Assembly (NCBI GenBank): GCA_965230515.1
Contig: OZ246007.1
Span: 1,984,001-2,048,000 of the forward strand
DNA length: 64,000 nt
Source: JAJFKB01 sp965230515
Lineage (GTDB): Bacteria > Pseudomonadota > Gammaproteobacteria > Pseudomonadales > IMCC2047
Direction of reading: 5' to 3'
The notes beneath the pieces are model-generated. The model was not told where the DNA came from, did no database searches, and was given only the letters and a program-made list of their open reading frames with translations. Positions 10,301-17,967 of the stretch are shown here, in pieces. A program made the translations under genes and the position numbers. The first letter of the stretch is position 1. The number at the start of each line of letters is the position of its first letter.

Positions 10301-10537
10301 GAGACGCTCAATTCCCTCCAAATCCTGCACTGCTTCCTCGATTCGAGTGGTAACACCCTGTTCAATATCCTCAGGCGTGGCACCACGCAGTGCCACTGCG
10401 ATGTTGATCACATCCAGTTCGATGGAGGGAAAAACCTCCAGAGGTATATTACGATTAACCGAAAATACCCCGGCAATAAAGATGCTCACCATGAGCAGGT
10501 TTGCTGCAACATGGTTTCTAACAAACCATTCAATCAT
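7382..10537 (-). CDS. RND efflux transporter, inner-membrane permease subunit
   Basis: The 1051-residue AcrB/HAE-type proton-driven pump has a first membrane helix at residues ~10-28. A large periplasmic porter loop with PEDIEQGVTTRIEEAVQDLEGI follows. TM4 carries the proton-relay pair in LVLGIVVDDAIVTGENV, and the second half repeats the layout (LIGVVVNDSLVLVDF). It works with the adaptor and outer-membrane factor encoded just upstream. Its start overlaps the adaptor stop by four bases, so the three genes form one operon. The substrate is unknown; the sequence type is closer to environmental heavy-metal or drug RND pumps than to E. coli AcrB. Confidence 0.95.
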   Translation of the reverse strand: MIEWFVRNHVAANLLMVSIFIAGVFSVNRNIPLEVFPSIELDVINIAVALRGATPEDIEQGVTTRIEEAVQDLEGIERLTSRSMEGAGLVTIEVEKDYSAREMLTDVKSRVDAISTLPDEAENPVISLAQHKHEVITVAVAGHLSEREIRELGEQVRDDLLRLPQITQTELSSVRDYEINITISQDRLREFGLTLAELSSAIQNHSLDFSAGNIRSDGGDVLIRSKGQAYHRDDFESIVVKTSTDGTILTLGDIANIQDGFTEDAIKTRFNGKPAALIEVFRIGDQSALQVAAAVRDYIDQRQPALPQGVELTYWDDDSVVVKNRLSTLVRNAAQGGILVLALLTLFLRPAIAFWVFLGIPISFMGAFIFMPVFGVSLNILSLFGFILVLGIVVDDAIVTGENVYTHLRTSESGLEAALKGTKEVAVPVTFGILTTIVAFLPFTFIEGRRGELFGQLALVVIPVLLFSLVESKLILPAHLKHIRLNNGQDGKGQRLKQLQKRFADRFEQFIVNYYRPLLETAIKHRYTTLVIFCGVLLVLTTAVTSGWSRFVFFPRIASETATATLTFPAGTPFEVTDRYIEKMAVTAEQLQDKYEDPLLGKPLISNILAKTGQAGFSKSGSNVGRVRFETLAAEVRTTSVTIADLVQEWRELIGEVPGAESLVFRAEFGRPHDPIDIQFTGNSLATLGQVADSVKARLATYPSVFDISDSLSDGKEELQIELTDQGHALGLTRRDVILQVGRAFKGFEAQRVQRGRDDIRVLVRFPIEERRTIATLQDMLISLPAGGQAPLSHVATLIPGRGPAAINRIDQYRTVSVTADIDKQTANMTVLQADLSQYIEQLLAQYPGIDYSLEGEAREQQESLSSVTTGVLIVLFVIYCLLAIPFKSYSQPFIVMSVIPFGAIGAVVGHWLVGIDLTIMSILGIMALIGVVVNDSLVLVDFVNKHRQRAIEKGGEQLQDVINSAIYSAGVARFRPIMLTSLTTFFGLAPLLFEKSTQAKFLMPMAVSLGFGIIFATLITLILVPVNYRIMEDLKSFFRSGSSSAQPQSL

Positions 10538-11760
10538 TGCTCGATCTCCACCTCGCTATGGCTGACCGGTTGCTCAACGATGCTGCTGACATCTTGATCC
10601 GCAACTTTCACCGCAACACCCGATGTCACCTGCCCCAACGGAGTGAGGACGAGTTGATCGCCAGCCTGCAAACCCCTTTGAACAATCGCTTCACGATCGT
10701 TTTGCCAGGCAATCTCTATTTCCCGGCGCAATAGCCGACCGTTTTCAACCAGATAGACGTAACTACCCTGATAAATGCTTCGGTTGGGAATAACCAGGGT
10801 GGCAGGGAGGCTGGCACCTTCTATTTCCGCCGTAACATATTCACCAATTTTCAGCGGTTTTTTATCCTTCGCCTTTAGCCCATAAGGGTCATCTACCTGT
10901 GCCACGACATGTAGTTGCCGGCTGGTGCCATCAATTGCACCTTCCGTACGTACAATTTCGCCCTGCCAGATTTGTGAGTCGATCAACTCAGAGCGCAGCA
11001 CAACCGGCACACGCTGTTGATCACCCGAAGCACCAAACCGTAGATCCTCAGGTAAACGCATGTAACTCAGATCGCTGTTTTTTATCGGAAGCCGTACTTC
11101 GATATAATCGATGGCATATATTTCGGCCAGCGCCCGGTTAACCGAAACCACCTCCCCGACATCCACCTCTTTATTGAGTATGCGGCCAGCAAAAGGCGCC
11201 ATGATACGGGTTCGCTGAAGATTTAGTTGTGCCTTATCAAGCGCCGACTGCGCTGACATCACCTGCGCCTCAGCCGCCTTCAGTTGGGGTTTGCGCAGCA
11301 CTAGCGGAGGTGCTTCCTGGTCATTCCCAAGGCGCCGCCAATCCTCAAGTGCCTGCTCAGCTCTGGCCTGCTCCTCAACCAGATTCTGTTTGGCGTTAAT
11401 CAGAGCCGCTTCGGCAATACTGACCTCCGCCCGGTAATCCCGATCATCAATCTGAACCAGCACATCACCCTTTTCAAAAAAACCGCCATTTCTGAATTGG
11501 GGACTAACTTCCATAATCTGACCACTCACCTGAGCCACCAGCTGGCTTTCAATCCGTGGTCGTACCCGGCCGTAGCTTTGTAATCGAACCTGATAGGTGA
11601 CCTCGCTGAGCAGTTGAGTGCTGACCGTCAATTGTGGCTTATCTGCCGCATGAAACCGTTTCGCTTTAGGGGGATTATTAACAATGATCAGCGCCAGGAG
11701 CACAAAGGCCGCCAACACCAATACCGGAATCAGGACTTTCCTCTTCATTTCCATACTCAT
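10534..11760 (-). CDS. RND efflux periplasmic adaptor (membrane fusion protein)
   Basis: The 408-residue protein has an N-terminal membrane anchor (VLIPVLVLAAFVLLALIIV). A lipoyl half-motif (SQLVAQVSGQIMEVSPQFRNGGFFEKGDVLVQID) and a helical hairpin rich in Ala, Gln and Glu at ~115-190 follow. The second lipoyl half is RIMAPFAGRILNKEVDVGEVV, and beta-barrel segments close the protein. It bridges the permease and the outer-membrane channel. It overlaps the permease start by four bases and follows the channel gene by six bases. Confidence 0.95.
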   Translation of the reverse strand: MSMEMKRKVLIPVLVLAAFVLLALIIVNNPPKAKRFHAADKPQLTVSTQLLSEVTYQVRLQSYGRVRPRIESQLVAQVSGQIMEVSPQFRNGGFFEKGDVLVQIDDRDYRAEVSIAEAALINAKQNLVEEQARAEQALEDWRRLGNDQEAPPLVLRKPQLKAAEAQVMSAQSALDKAQLNLQRTRIMAPFAGRILNKEVDVGEVVSVNRALAEIYAIDYIEVRLPIKNSDLSYMRLPEDLRFGASGDQQRVPVVLRSELIDSQIWQGEIVRTEGAIDGTSRQLHVVAQVDDPYGLKAKDKKPLKIGEYVTAEIEGASLPATLVIPNRSIYQGSYVYLVENGRLLRREIEIAWQNDREAIVQRGLQAGDQLVLTPLGQVTSGVAVKVADQDVSSIVEQPVSHSEVEIEQ

Positions 11761-11766
11761 AAACCG

Positions 11767-13128
11767 TTATTCCCCAGAATCCAATTCAAAATCGCCACCC
11801 AGCGCCAGATGCAGGGAAACTCGATTTTGTAACATTTGATTGCGCAGTTGCACCACTGTGGTTTGTGCATCGAACGCGCGACGTTGCGATTCCAGCACAC
11901 TGGTATAACTCACCAGACCACGCTGATACTGGTCAAAAGCCAGATTTTGTGCGGCCACCGCATTTTCCTGCGCCTTGAGAAAGTGCTGATAACGCTGGAA
12001 CAGAACCTGCTGTTGTCCCAGTGAATTTTCCACCTCAACAAATGCGGTGTATAGCTGGTCAAGATACTGTTGCTCACGCTGCTGTAATTCAGCCAGTGCC
12101 TGCTTTTCCCGCGCCACAAGGCGACCACCCGCAAACAGTGGTTGTGTCAGGCCACCGATCAGCGACCAGGCCAACGGGCCACCCTCCAGTAGTCGATTTA
12201 ACGCATTATCACTGTCCCCCAGACTACCGCTGAGCAATAAGGTGGGGAAACGTGCTTTATGTGCAACTGCCAGCCGGGCATCAGCTGCCATCAGTTCGAA
12301 CCAGGATGCGACCAGACCGGGGCGTCTTTTAAGCAACTCTGAGGGCAAGCCCGGAGCGACGGGTTCGTTAAATTCGGGCAGCGTGCTGTCCACTTGCAAT
12401 TTGCCGGAAGGATAATCTCCCAGCAAATATTGCAGACGGTTTACTGCTTCACGCAGCTGCTGTCGCTGTTGCGCAAGCTTGGCCCGCTCTTGCTCCACCT
12501 CATTGCGCGCCAGATACACATCCAGTGCTTGGGTAATACCCTGGCGATAACCTGACTCGATGATGGTCAGATTACTGTCCAGATTTGACAGCCGCTCTTC
12601 GAACAACTGAATGAGTTGGGAGGCTTCGAGCAAGTCATACCAGGCACGACTTACATCTGCGGCAAGCTGCTGACGCGCTTGTTCATAGCCCATCTGCCTC
12701 GATTTAAAGGATAGCAATGCATCGCGCTTTGCATCTCCCAGTTTACCCCAAAGATCCAGTTCCCAGCTAAAATCAAATCCGGCCGCAATGTTGCTCGAGT
12801 GACTGCTGGTATCTTCAAATACTGTACGTTGCCGTGAGCCATCCAGACCCAAATTCAATGCCGGGTAGAGCGGAGCACCCGCAATGATGACCTGCTGCCT
12901 GGCAGCCTCTAATTCCGCGGCCTGCCGGGCCAGGGAAAAGTTATGTTTGAGAGCATGGCGGGTAAGCGTCTGCAAGCGAGTGTCACCCTGCCGCTCCACC
13001 CATCCGGGAACCACCGGGGCAACCTGATCAACAGCTTGCCACGCATTCGGAATCTCGGGCTGACTAACCTCGGGAGAAATACCTGTCCGGGCGCAAGCCT
13101 GCAACAGAAGCAGCAGCCAAACCAGCAC
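11767..13128 (-). CDS. RND efflux outer-membrane channel lipoprotein (TolC/OprM/NodT family)
   Basis: The protein (453 residues from the GTG at 13128) has lipobox LQAC and two outer-membrane-efflux repeats, with long helices such as EQERAKLAQQRQQLREAVNRLQYLLGDYP and TQPLFAGGRLVAREKQALAELQQR. It is the exit duct of the tripartite pump. The start is uncertain. The GTG has no ribosome site and gives a signal peptide with no basic residue. In frame 33 bases upstream, an ATC at 13159-13161 follows an ideal AAAGGAG at six bases and would add NFWNQNIIRLV, including an Arg. No ATG, GTG or TTG lies between them. Confidence 0.93.
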   Translation of the reverse strand: MLVWLLLLLQACARTGISPEVSQPEIPNAWQAVDQVAPVVPGWVERQGDTRLQTLTRHALKHNFSLARQAAELEAARQQVIIAGAPLYPALNLGLDGSRQRTVFEDTSSHSSNIAAGFDFSWELDLWGKLGDAKRDALLSFKSRQMGYEQARQQLAADVSRAWYDLLEASQLIQLFEERLSNLDSNLTIIESGYRQGITQALDVYLARNEVEQERAKLAQQRQQLREAVNRLQYLLGDYPSGKLQVDSTLPEFNEPVAPGLPSELLKRRPGLVASWFELMAADARLAVAHKARFPTLLLSGSLGDSDNALNRLLEGGPLAWSLIGGLTQPLFAGGRLVAREKQALAELQQREQQYLDQLYTAFVEVENSLGQQQVLFQRYQHFLKAQENAVAAQNLAFDQYQRGLVSYTSVLESQRRAFDAQTTVVQLRNQMLQNRVSLHLALGGDFELDSGE

Positions 13129-13212
13129 TAACCGAATGATATTTTGGTTCCAAAAATTGATGGGGAGCTCCTTTTCTCTTCCTTTACTCTCGGTATATAG
13201 AACCGAAGGCCA

Positions 13213-13244
13213 TAGAATAGTGTCGTGATCGAGCGGCTATTCTA
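13213..13244. repeat. Inverted repeat upstream of the efflux operon
   Basis: TAGAATAG at 13213-13220 is matched by CTATTCTA at 13237-13244 across a 16-base gap, within the 5' region of the efflux operon. It could be an operator for a local regulator; no dedicated regulator gene is adjacent. Confidence 0.4.
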
Positions 13245-13271
13245 CCCCAATTGAAACCAGGCCAAAGTATC

Positions 13272-13286
13272 TTTACAAAGCTTTAC
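13272..13286 (-). promoter_or_regulatory. CpxR-like box upstream of the efflux operon
   Basis: Minus strand GTAAA-GCTTT-GTAAA matches the classical CpxR consensus GTAAA-N5-GTAAA exactly. It lies ~110-145 bases upstream of the efflux channel start, between it and the DUF2799 gene. CpxR control of RND pumps is known in Enterobacteria; whether this host has CpxAR cannot be seen here. Confidence 0.45.
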
Positions 13287-13320
13287 ACAATACAATCAAA
13301 ACCTTGCGACACCGGTTTTT

Positions 13321-13944
13321 TCAATAGCCGGGTTTCTGCAACTCATCGAATTCTGCCTCTTTTACAGCTTTCAGTTTTTCTTGTTCAATGATAACAGCTT
13401 CCAGTTCACCAATTTCTTTCTGGTCTTCCTTAATCTTTTGTAACAACGTCAAACGCTGATTTTTATCCGTATCATCACTGATGAGCGCGGCTTCCCTTTC
13501 GCGCACCTTTTTCTCGAGTTTTTTAACCCGTGATTTGCTGCGACTGATTTTATTACGGTGTTCATTAATCGCTTTTGTCAGCTTGTAATGGTCTTTGCCA
13601 TGCTGATAACCCTCCAAAAACCCTTGCTGCAGGTCCTCAGGACAAAAACCACTATAGGAAGAACCACGTTTTCCACGCTCAAAGCCTTTCTCAGGGGTGC
13701 AATATTCGCGCACGCCCTCTTGATATCCCGTTCTGTATGCTGACTGATTTGGCACTACGCCGTGTTTTGCACACGCCTGCCGGTGCTCGCTTATTTGCGA
13801 AGAGGCTCGCCCCCTGAGACCATCTTCATAGCCAATCGCTCGCCAATCTGCCATCTGACACTCCGACGCACTCATCGAAACACAACCGCTGATCGGTAAA
13901 ACCAGCGTACATAGTAAAACGCCTCTTATCCCTGTTGCTTTCAT
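13321..13944 (-). CDS. DUF2799 family lipoprotein
   Basis: The 207-residue exported protein has lipobox ISGC near residue 21. A Cys-containing repeat of WRAIGYEDGLRG / YRTGYQEGVREYC / LQQGFLEGYQHGKDHY type follows, characteristic of DUF2799. Residues ~120-200 form a charged coiled coil (SRSKSRVKKLEKKVREREAAL...KIKEDQKEIGELEAVI). The ATG at 13942-13944 is chosen because GGGAAGAG lies seven bases before it; an in-frame TTG five codons upstream would place the ribosome site inside the gene. Its function is unknown; the coiled coil suggests an envelope scaffold or anchor. Confidence 0.8.
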   Translation of the reverse strand: MKATGIRGVLLCTLVLPISGCVSMSASECQMADWRAIGYEDGLRGRASSQISEHRQACAKHGVVPNQSAYRTGYQEGVREYCTPEKGFERGKRGSSYSGFCPEDLQQGFLEGYQHGKDHYKLTKAINEHRNKISRSKSRVKKLEKKVREREAALISDDTDKNQRLTLLQKIKEDQKEIGELEAVIIEQEKLKAVKEAEFDELQKPGY

Positions 13945-14461
13945 ACTAACTCTTCCCAAGTCACAGATTTATGGTTATCAAAGGGCATCTATAATAGGGC
14001 TTTACCGGAAAAATGGAAGCCGCGGGGCAATCAGTTTTAGGGCTGTGACTGCGAGGGCACACTGCAGCGGCTAATGACAACGGGCGGATAACTGACAGTA
14101 ACAATAGCACACCGATAAAGCCCGACACGCTACAAAATTAATCATACTCAATGGCCATTTTTCTTCTCATTTCTGGACACCCACCTTTTCATCCACTCTT
14201 TTTCATATCTGGACACCCGCAAAATAAAGCACTAATTGCCTTTCAATTCTGGACACCCACTTTTTGACTACCCACTTTTCGACTAATGCCTTTATTTTCC
14301 ACAATCCGGGATTATTTACGCCACGGTTGCTGCTACTTGATGATGATGTTATCTTCGCCAGCGATGGCACTAACATGCAAGACCCGTATTCATAAAATGG
14401 TAATCTTTTAACTTTAAGCTGCACCAACCAGCATACAAACCAGCGGAAATCCCATCACCTA
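13945..14461. other. Gene-free 517-base stretch with REP-like remnants
   Basis: I see no convincing gene here. The short reading frames are interrupted and partly made of repeats. The stretch holds the TCTGGACACCC repeat cluster listed separately and, on its right, the unassigned promoter of the ATPase gene. Confidence 0.6.
14171..14260 (+). repeat. REP-like repeat cluster, three copies of TCTGGACACCC
   Basis: Copies occur at 14171-14185 (TTCTGGACACCCACC), 14207-14220 (ATCTGGACACCCGC) and 14246-14260 (ATTCTGGACACCCAC), with a further degenerate CTACCCACTTTTC. The core GGACACCC is shared with the six-copy array before the RAYT gene 5.5 kb away, in the same orientation. They look like dispersed members of one REP family. 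Confidence 0.7.
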
Positions 14462-17179
14462 ATGGATGCATTAACTAAAGACGACCCCACCTGCCCAGAC
14501 AAGCCGCAATTGATTTCTTCTGCCGAGCTAATGGTTGACCTGGATTCCTCTCCTGCCGGGTTGTCAAGCAAAGAGGCCAATAAGCGTCGTGAGCGATTTG
14601 GTCGAAATGTGCTTCAGGTTAAGCAGGAAACCTCTGTTTTTATTAAGTTTTTCAGGCAATTCAAAAATTTCTTTGCTGTTTTGTTGATCTTCGGTGGCGG
14701 TCTGGCGCTACTGGCAGACCACCTGGATCCAGAACAGGGCAATCTCTACATCGCCATTGCGCTTTTTGTCGTCGTGGTGCTGAATGCGCTATTTACCTTT
14801 ATTCAAGAGTTCCAGAGTGAGCGCATCATGGAAAGTTTCCAGAAAATGCTGCCCACAAAAGTAAAGGTGTATCGTGATGGCACAGTGGTCGAGCAGGATG
14901 CATCTGAGCTGGTACCCGGTGACATTATTGTTTTAATGGAAGGTGACCGAATTCCGATAGATGGCAGACTGCTGAAGGCGAACCAGTTTAAAGTCGACCA
15001 GAGCAGTCTGACCGGCGAGAGCGAGCCGGTGCTGCTGGATACTGAACATCAACACGACAATATTCTGGAAAGCCGCAACATGGTGTTTTCCGGCTCTCTG
15101 GCACAAAGCGGAGAAGCTCATGTCCTGGTATGCCGTACCGCCATGGCCACCCAGATAGGCAAGATCGTCAAACTCACCAAGGAGGCCGACGATGTTGAAA
15201 CGCCTATTCGCAAAGAACTTAAACACTTTATCAAAATTATCAGCGGCATTGCGATAACTCTGGGCACTGCTTTTTTCCTGGTCAGCCTCTTTATTGGTAA
15301 CGGCGCAATCGGCAGTCTCATCTTTGCCATCGGCATTATTGTGGCCAATGTTCCGGAGGGCCTGCTACCCACAGTCACCCTTGCCCTGACCATGGCGAGC
15401 AAACGGATGGCTCGCAAGAACGCACTGATCAAGAATTTGGAGAGTGTGGAAACGCTGGGAAGCACTACGGTTATCTGTACTGACAAAACCGGCACGCTCA
15501 CGCAAAACCGGATCACGGTCAGCCGCATTGAAACACTCGACCAGTGCTACCGATTTGGTCAGGGTGACCAACTTAACGGAAATATATTGAAATCTCTCAG
15601 ACGGGTGATGCAGCTGTGTAACAATGCACAGCTGACCGATTCCGGGTATCTGGGCGATTCCACCGAAGCTGCGCTGCTGATCTGCGCCAGAGATATTGGC
15701 GAACTGGAAGTGTTGGACGGCTTTAATCAGGTGGCAGAAAAACCCTTTACCTCCTCCAGCAAACACATGATCAGCCTGTATCGATTGCCTGAAAGCAGAG
15801 GATACGAAGCCTATGTGAAGGGAGCTCCGGAAGTGGTACTCGCTATGTGTGACTGGATCTGGTACGAGGGAGAGCGGCAACCTTTGACCGAAACATTGCG
15901 CGCCAGGATCACCGAACGTTTTATCAGTATGGCCAGCTGTGGTGAGCGCTGCCTTGGTCTGGCAGCTCAACCGGTCGATGACAACAACCTACCCGAATCC
16001 GGATTTGTATTTCTCGGAATCGCCGGCATGCTTGATCCGCCGCGCCCCGAAGTCCCGGACGCACTGAACAAATGTCATGGTGCCGGAATCCGCGTGTTCA
16101 TGCTGACCGGGGATTATGGGCTAACTGCGGAAACCATTGCCAATAAAATAGGCCTGTTCACCGGGCAGGGGCAGGTGATTCAGGGTGATGAACTGGCGCA
16201 AATGGATGATATCCGTCTAAGCCAGCTTCTGGATCAAAAAGAGTTGGTATTTGCCCGCATTTCCCCAATGCAAAAACTGCAAATTGTCAAAGCACTGCAG
16301 GCGAAGGGAGAAGTGGTGACCGTGACAGGTGACGGCGTGAATGATTCTCCGGCGCTGAAAAACGCCGATATGGGCGTCGCAATGGGCATCATGGGCACCG
16401 ATGTCGCCAAAGAAGCGAGCAACATGGTGTTGATGGATGATAACTTTGCCACGATTGTTGCCGCCGTTGAGGAAGGGCGAACAATCTTTGAGAACATCAA
16501 AAAGTTTATCGCTTATATTTTAACCAGCAACATTCCGGAAATTTTACCCTTTATCGCTTTTGTTCTGCTAGGTATACCGCTGCCACTAACAGTGGTGCTG
16601 ATTCTGGCAATCGATTTAGGCACCGACATCCTACCGGCATTGGGATTGGGCGCAGAAAAACCCGAAACAGACGTGATGCAAAAGCCACCACGAAAACGAA
16701 GTGAGCGCCTGCTCACTCGAAACCTGCTGGCGATGAGCTACGGCATTGTCGGCATGATACAGGCTGCTGCCGGGTTCTTTTCCTATTTTACGGTGCTCTA
16801 TTCCAACGGTTGGCAGTGGGGCGAGGAGCTGGCCGCATCCGATCCTGTTTATCGCACTGCGATCACAGCCTTTTTTGCTTCAATTATCATTTGCCAGATC
16901 GCCGATGTGATCATCTGCCGCACACGCCGACAAAGTCTGTTTACCGTAGGCCTGCTCAGTAACAAACTGGTATTACTAGGGATAGCTTCAGAATTGGTTT
17001 TGCTTGGGTTGATCAGTTATGTACCAGCATTGAACACCTTTTTTGGCACTGCACCACTGGAACCCTGGCATCTTTTACTCAGTGTTCCCTTTGCCATCGC
17101 GATACTGATTGGCGACGAAATTCGCCGTCTGTTCGTCAGAAGGGAAAACCGCTTTGTATTAAAATGGCTGACCTGGTAA
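14462..17179 (+). CDS. P-type cation ATPase related to Na+/K+ (P2C) pumps
   Basis: The 905-residue pump has all P-type marks. An N-terminal cation-ATPase segment is followed by actuator motif SLTGESEPV (~185), phosphorylation site ICTDKTGTLTQN with Asp341, and hinge motif VTGDGVNDSPALKNADMGVAMG (~622). About ten membrane helices are expected. TM4 reads NVPEGLLPTVTLALTMASKRMARKN, then LIKNLESVETLGSTTVICTDK. The PEGLLPTVT and KNLE.VETLGST stretches are closer to animal Na+/K+-ATPase alpha chains than to typical bacterial Ca2+ pumps. Na+/K+ or Ca2+ transport is therefore inferred, not shown. No beta-subunit gene is adjacent. It is convergent with the CBS gene. Confidence 0.93.
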   Translation: MDALTKDDPTCPDKPQLISSAELMVDLDSSPAGLSSKEANKRRERFGRNVLQVKQETSVFIKFFRQFKNFFAVLLIFGGGLALLADHLDPEQGNLYIAIALFVVVVLNALFTFIQEFQSERIMESFQKMLPTKVKVYRDGTVVEQDASELVPGDIIVLMEGDRIPIDGRLLKANQFKVDQSSLTGESEPVLLDTEHQHDNILESRNMVFSGSLAQSGEAHVLVCRTAMATQIGKIVKLTKEADDVETPIRKELKHFIKIISGIAITLGTAFFLVSLFIGNGAIGSLIFAIGIIVANVPEGLLPTVTLALTMASKRMARKNALIKNLESVETLGSTTVICTDKTGTLTQNRITVSRIETLDQCYRFGQGDQLNGNILKSLRRVMQLCNNAQLTDSGYLGDSTEAALLICARDIGELEVLDGFNQVAEKPFTSSSKHMISLYRLPESRGYEAYVKGAPEVVLAMCDWIWYEGERQPLTETLRARITERFISMASCGERCLGLAAQPVDDNNLPESGFVFLGIAGMLDPPRPEVPDALNKCHGAGIRVFMLTGDYGLTAETIANKIGLFTGQGQVIQGDELAQMDDIRLSQLLDQKELVFARISPMQKLQIVKALQAKGEVVTVTGDGVNDSPALKNADMGVAMGIMGTDVAKEASNMVLMDDNFATIVAAVEEGRTIFENIKKFIAYILTSNIPEILPFIAFVLLGIPLPLTVVLILAIDLGTDILPALGLGAEKPETDVMQKPPRKRSERLLTRNLLAMSYGIVGMIQAAAGFFSYFTVLYSNGWQWGEELAASDPVYRTAITAFFASIIICQIADVIICRTRRQSLFTVGLLSNKLVLLGIASELVLLGLISYVPALNTFFGTAPLEPWHLLLSVPFAIAILIGDEIRRLFVRRENRFVLKWLTW

Positions 17180-17218
17180 TTGCGAAACCTGGATACCGAC
17201 AAATTGTAATTTTGAAAA

Positions 17219-17620
17219 CTACTCTTCCAGCAAGCCATGCAGTACCAGCTCGTTATAACTAATCACACCGATAATCTTTTTATTTTCAACGACTGGACCG
17301 ACTGATAATCCAAAGCGGAAAAACAGTTTGGCGACATAACGAATATCCATATCCGGATCGATACCGACGATAGGTTTGGTCATGATTTCGTAAAGGTTTA
17401 CGCGCTCTGGCGATTTATTTGGCGCGACAATTTTTTGTGCAATATCGGGTAATACGACAATACCGTATTCATCATGTTCATTTCGCTTATCAATGAAAAC
17501 TAAGTGGGCATTCTTTTCTAGCAAGGTGCTAATGGCCTCTTTAACGGTGGCAAGCCCGTCCATAACAATAAAGTCATCTTTCATGACTTCCCGCGCACTA
17601 ATTCGTTTTTTGTTACTCAT
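17219..17620 (-). CDS. Tandem CBS-domain protein
   Basis: The 133-residue soluble protein consists of two CBS repeats (SAREVMKDDFIVMDGLATVKEAISTLLEKN and YEIMTKPIVGIDPDMDIRYVAKLFFRFGLSVGPVVENKKIIGVISYNEL). CBS pairs bind adenine nucleotides and regulate linked transporters or enzymes. Its ATG overlaps the PII-like gene stop (ATGA), and GAGGAGG precedes it. It is the last of a four-gene unit with two DUF1538 membrane proteins and a PII-like protein, so it is probably an energy-sensing regulator of that transporter. Confidence 0.85.
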   Translation of the reverse strand: MSNKKRISAREVMKDDFIVMDGLATVKEAISTLLEKNAHLVFIDKRNEHDEYGIVVLPDIAQKIVAPNKSPERVNLYEIMTKPIVGIDPDMDIRYVAKLFFRFGLSVGPVVENKKIIGVISYNELVLHGLLEE

Positions 17621-17967
17621 ACGTCCTCCTCTATTTTTGTCACTAGTTCAGACACCTGGTGGGCAACTCCAACCGCATCTTCTACATCTATTTGGATAGC
17701 AATACCGGTTCCGGGGGATTGATCGAAATTTCCAGCACGTTCGATCTCTTCCAAAATATGCCTACATAAATGCTCTTCAACTAAAAACAGTGCCACGTCG
17801 CGTTGCCCCTCCAAGGTTAAACCCAAAAAGGTCTTAGTCTGTTTTAGGCCTTCGCCACGCGCATTATTAATGATAGTAGAGCCAGTCGCGCCTGCTGCTC
17901 TCGCAGCATCCATGATGGCGTCCGTTTTGGCGTCATCGACAAACGCAATAATCAATTTAAAGTGCAT
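17617..17967 (-). CDS. PII-like (GlnB-fold) signalling protein
   Basis: The 116-residue protein starts MHFKLIIAFVDDAKTDAIMDAARAAGATGSTIINNARGEG and ends in a C-terminal IQIDVEDAVGVAHQVSEL, the ferredoxin-like layout of PII-like proteins. The T-loop region (GLKQTKTFLGLTLEGQRDVALFLVEEH) lacks the uridylylated Tyr context of GlnB/GlnK, so this is a PII-like sensor rather than a canonical nitrogen regulator. The ATG at 17965-17967 follows a GAGGGAG ribosome site. It overlaps the upstream DUF1538 gene by 11 bases and the downstream CBS gene by four, showing tight coupling. Confidence 0.82.
   Translation of the reverse strand: MHFKLIIAFVDDAKTDAIMDAARAAGATGSTIINNARGEGLKQTKTFLGLTLEGQRDVALFLVEEHLCRHILEEIERAGNFDQSPGTGIAIQIDVEDAVGVAHQVSELVTKIEEDV

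Noticed and set aside
14203..14427. A 74-codon minus-strand frame before the ATPase gene
   Set aside because: It has low-complexity Ser runs, is built partly from the TCTGGACACCC repeats, and has no ribosome site or recognisable domain.
17617..17967. Canonical GlnB/GlnK nitrogen regulator
   Set aside because: The T-loop lacks the usual uridylylation Tyr context and the neighbours are DUF1538 and CBS genes, not amtB.
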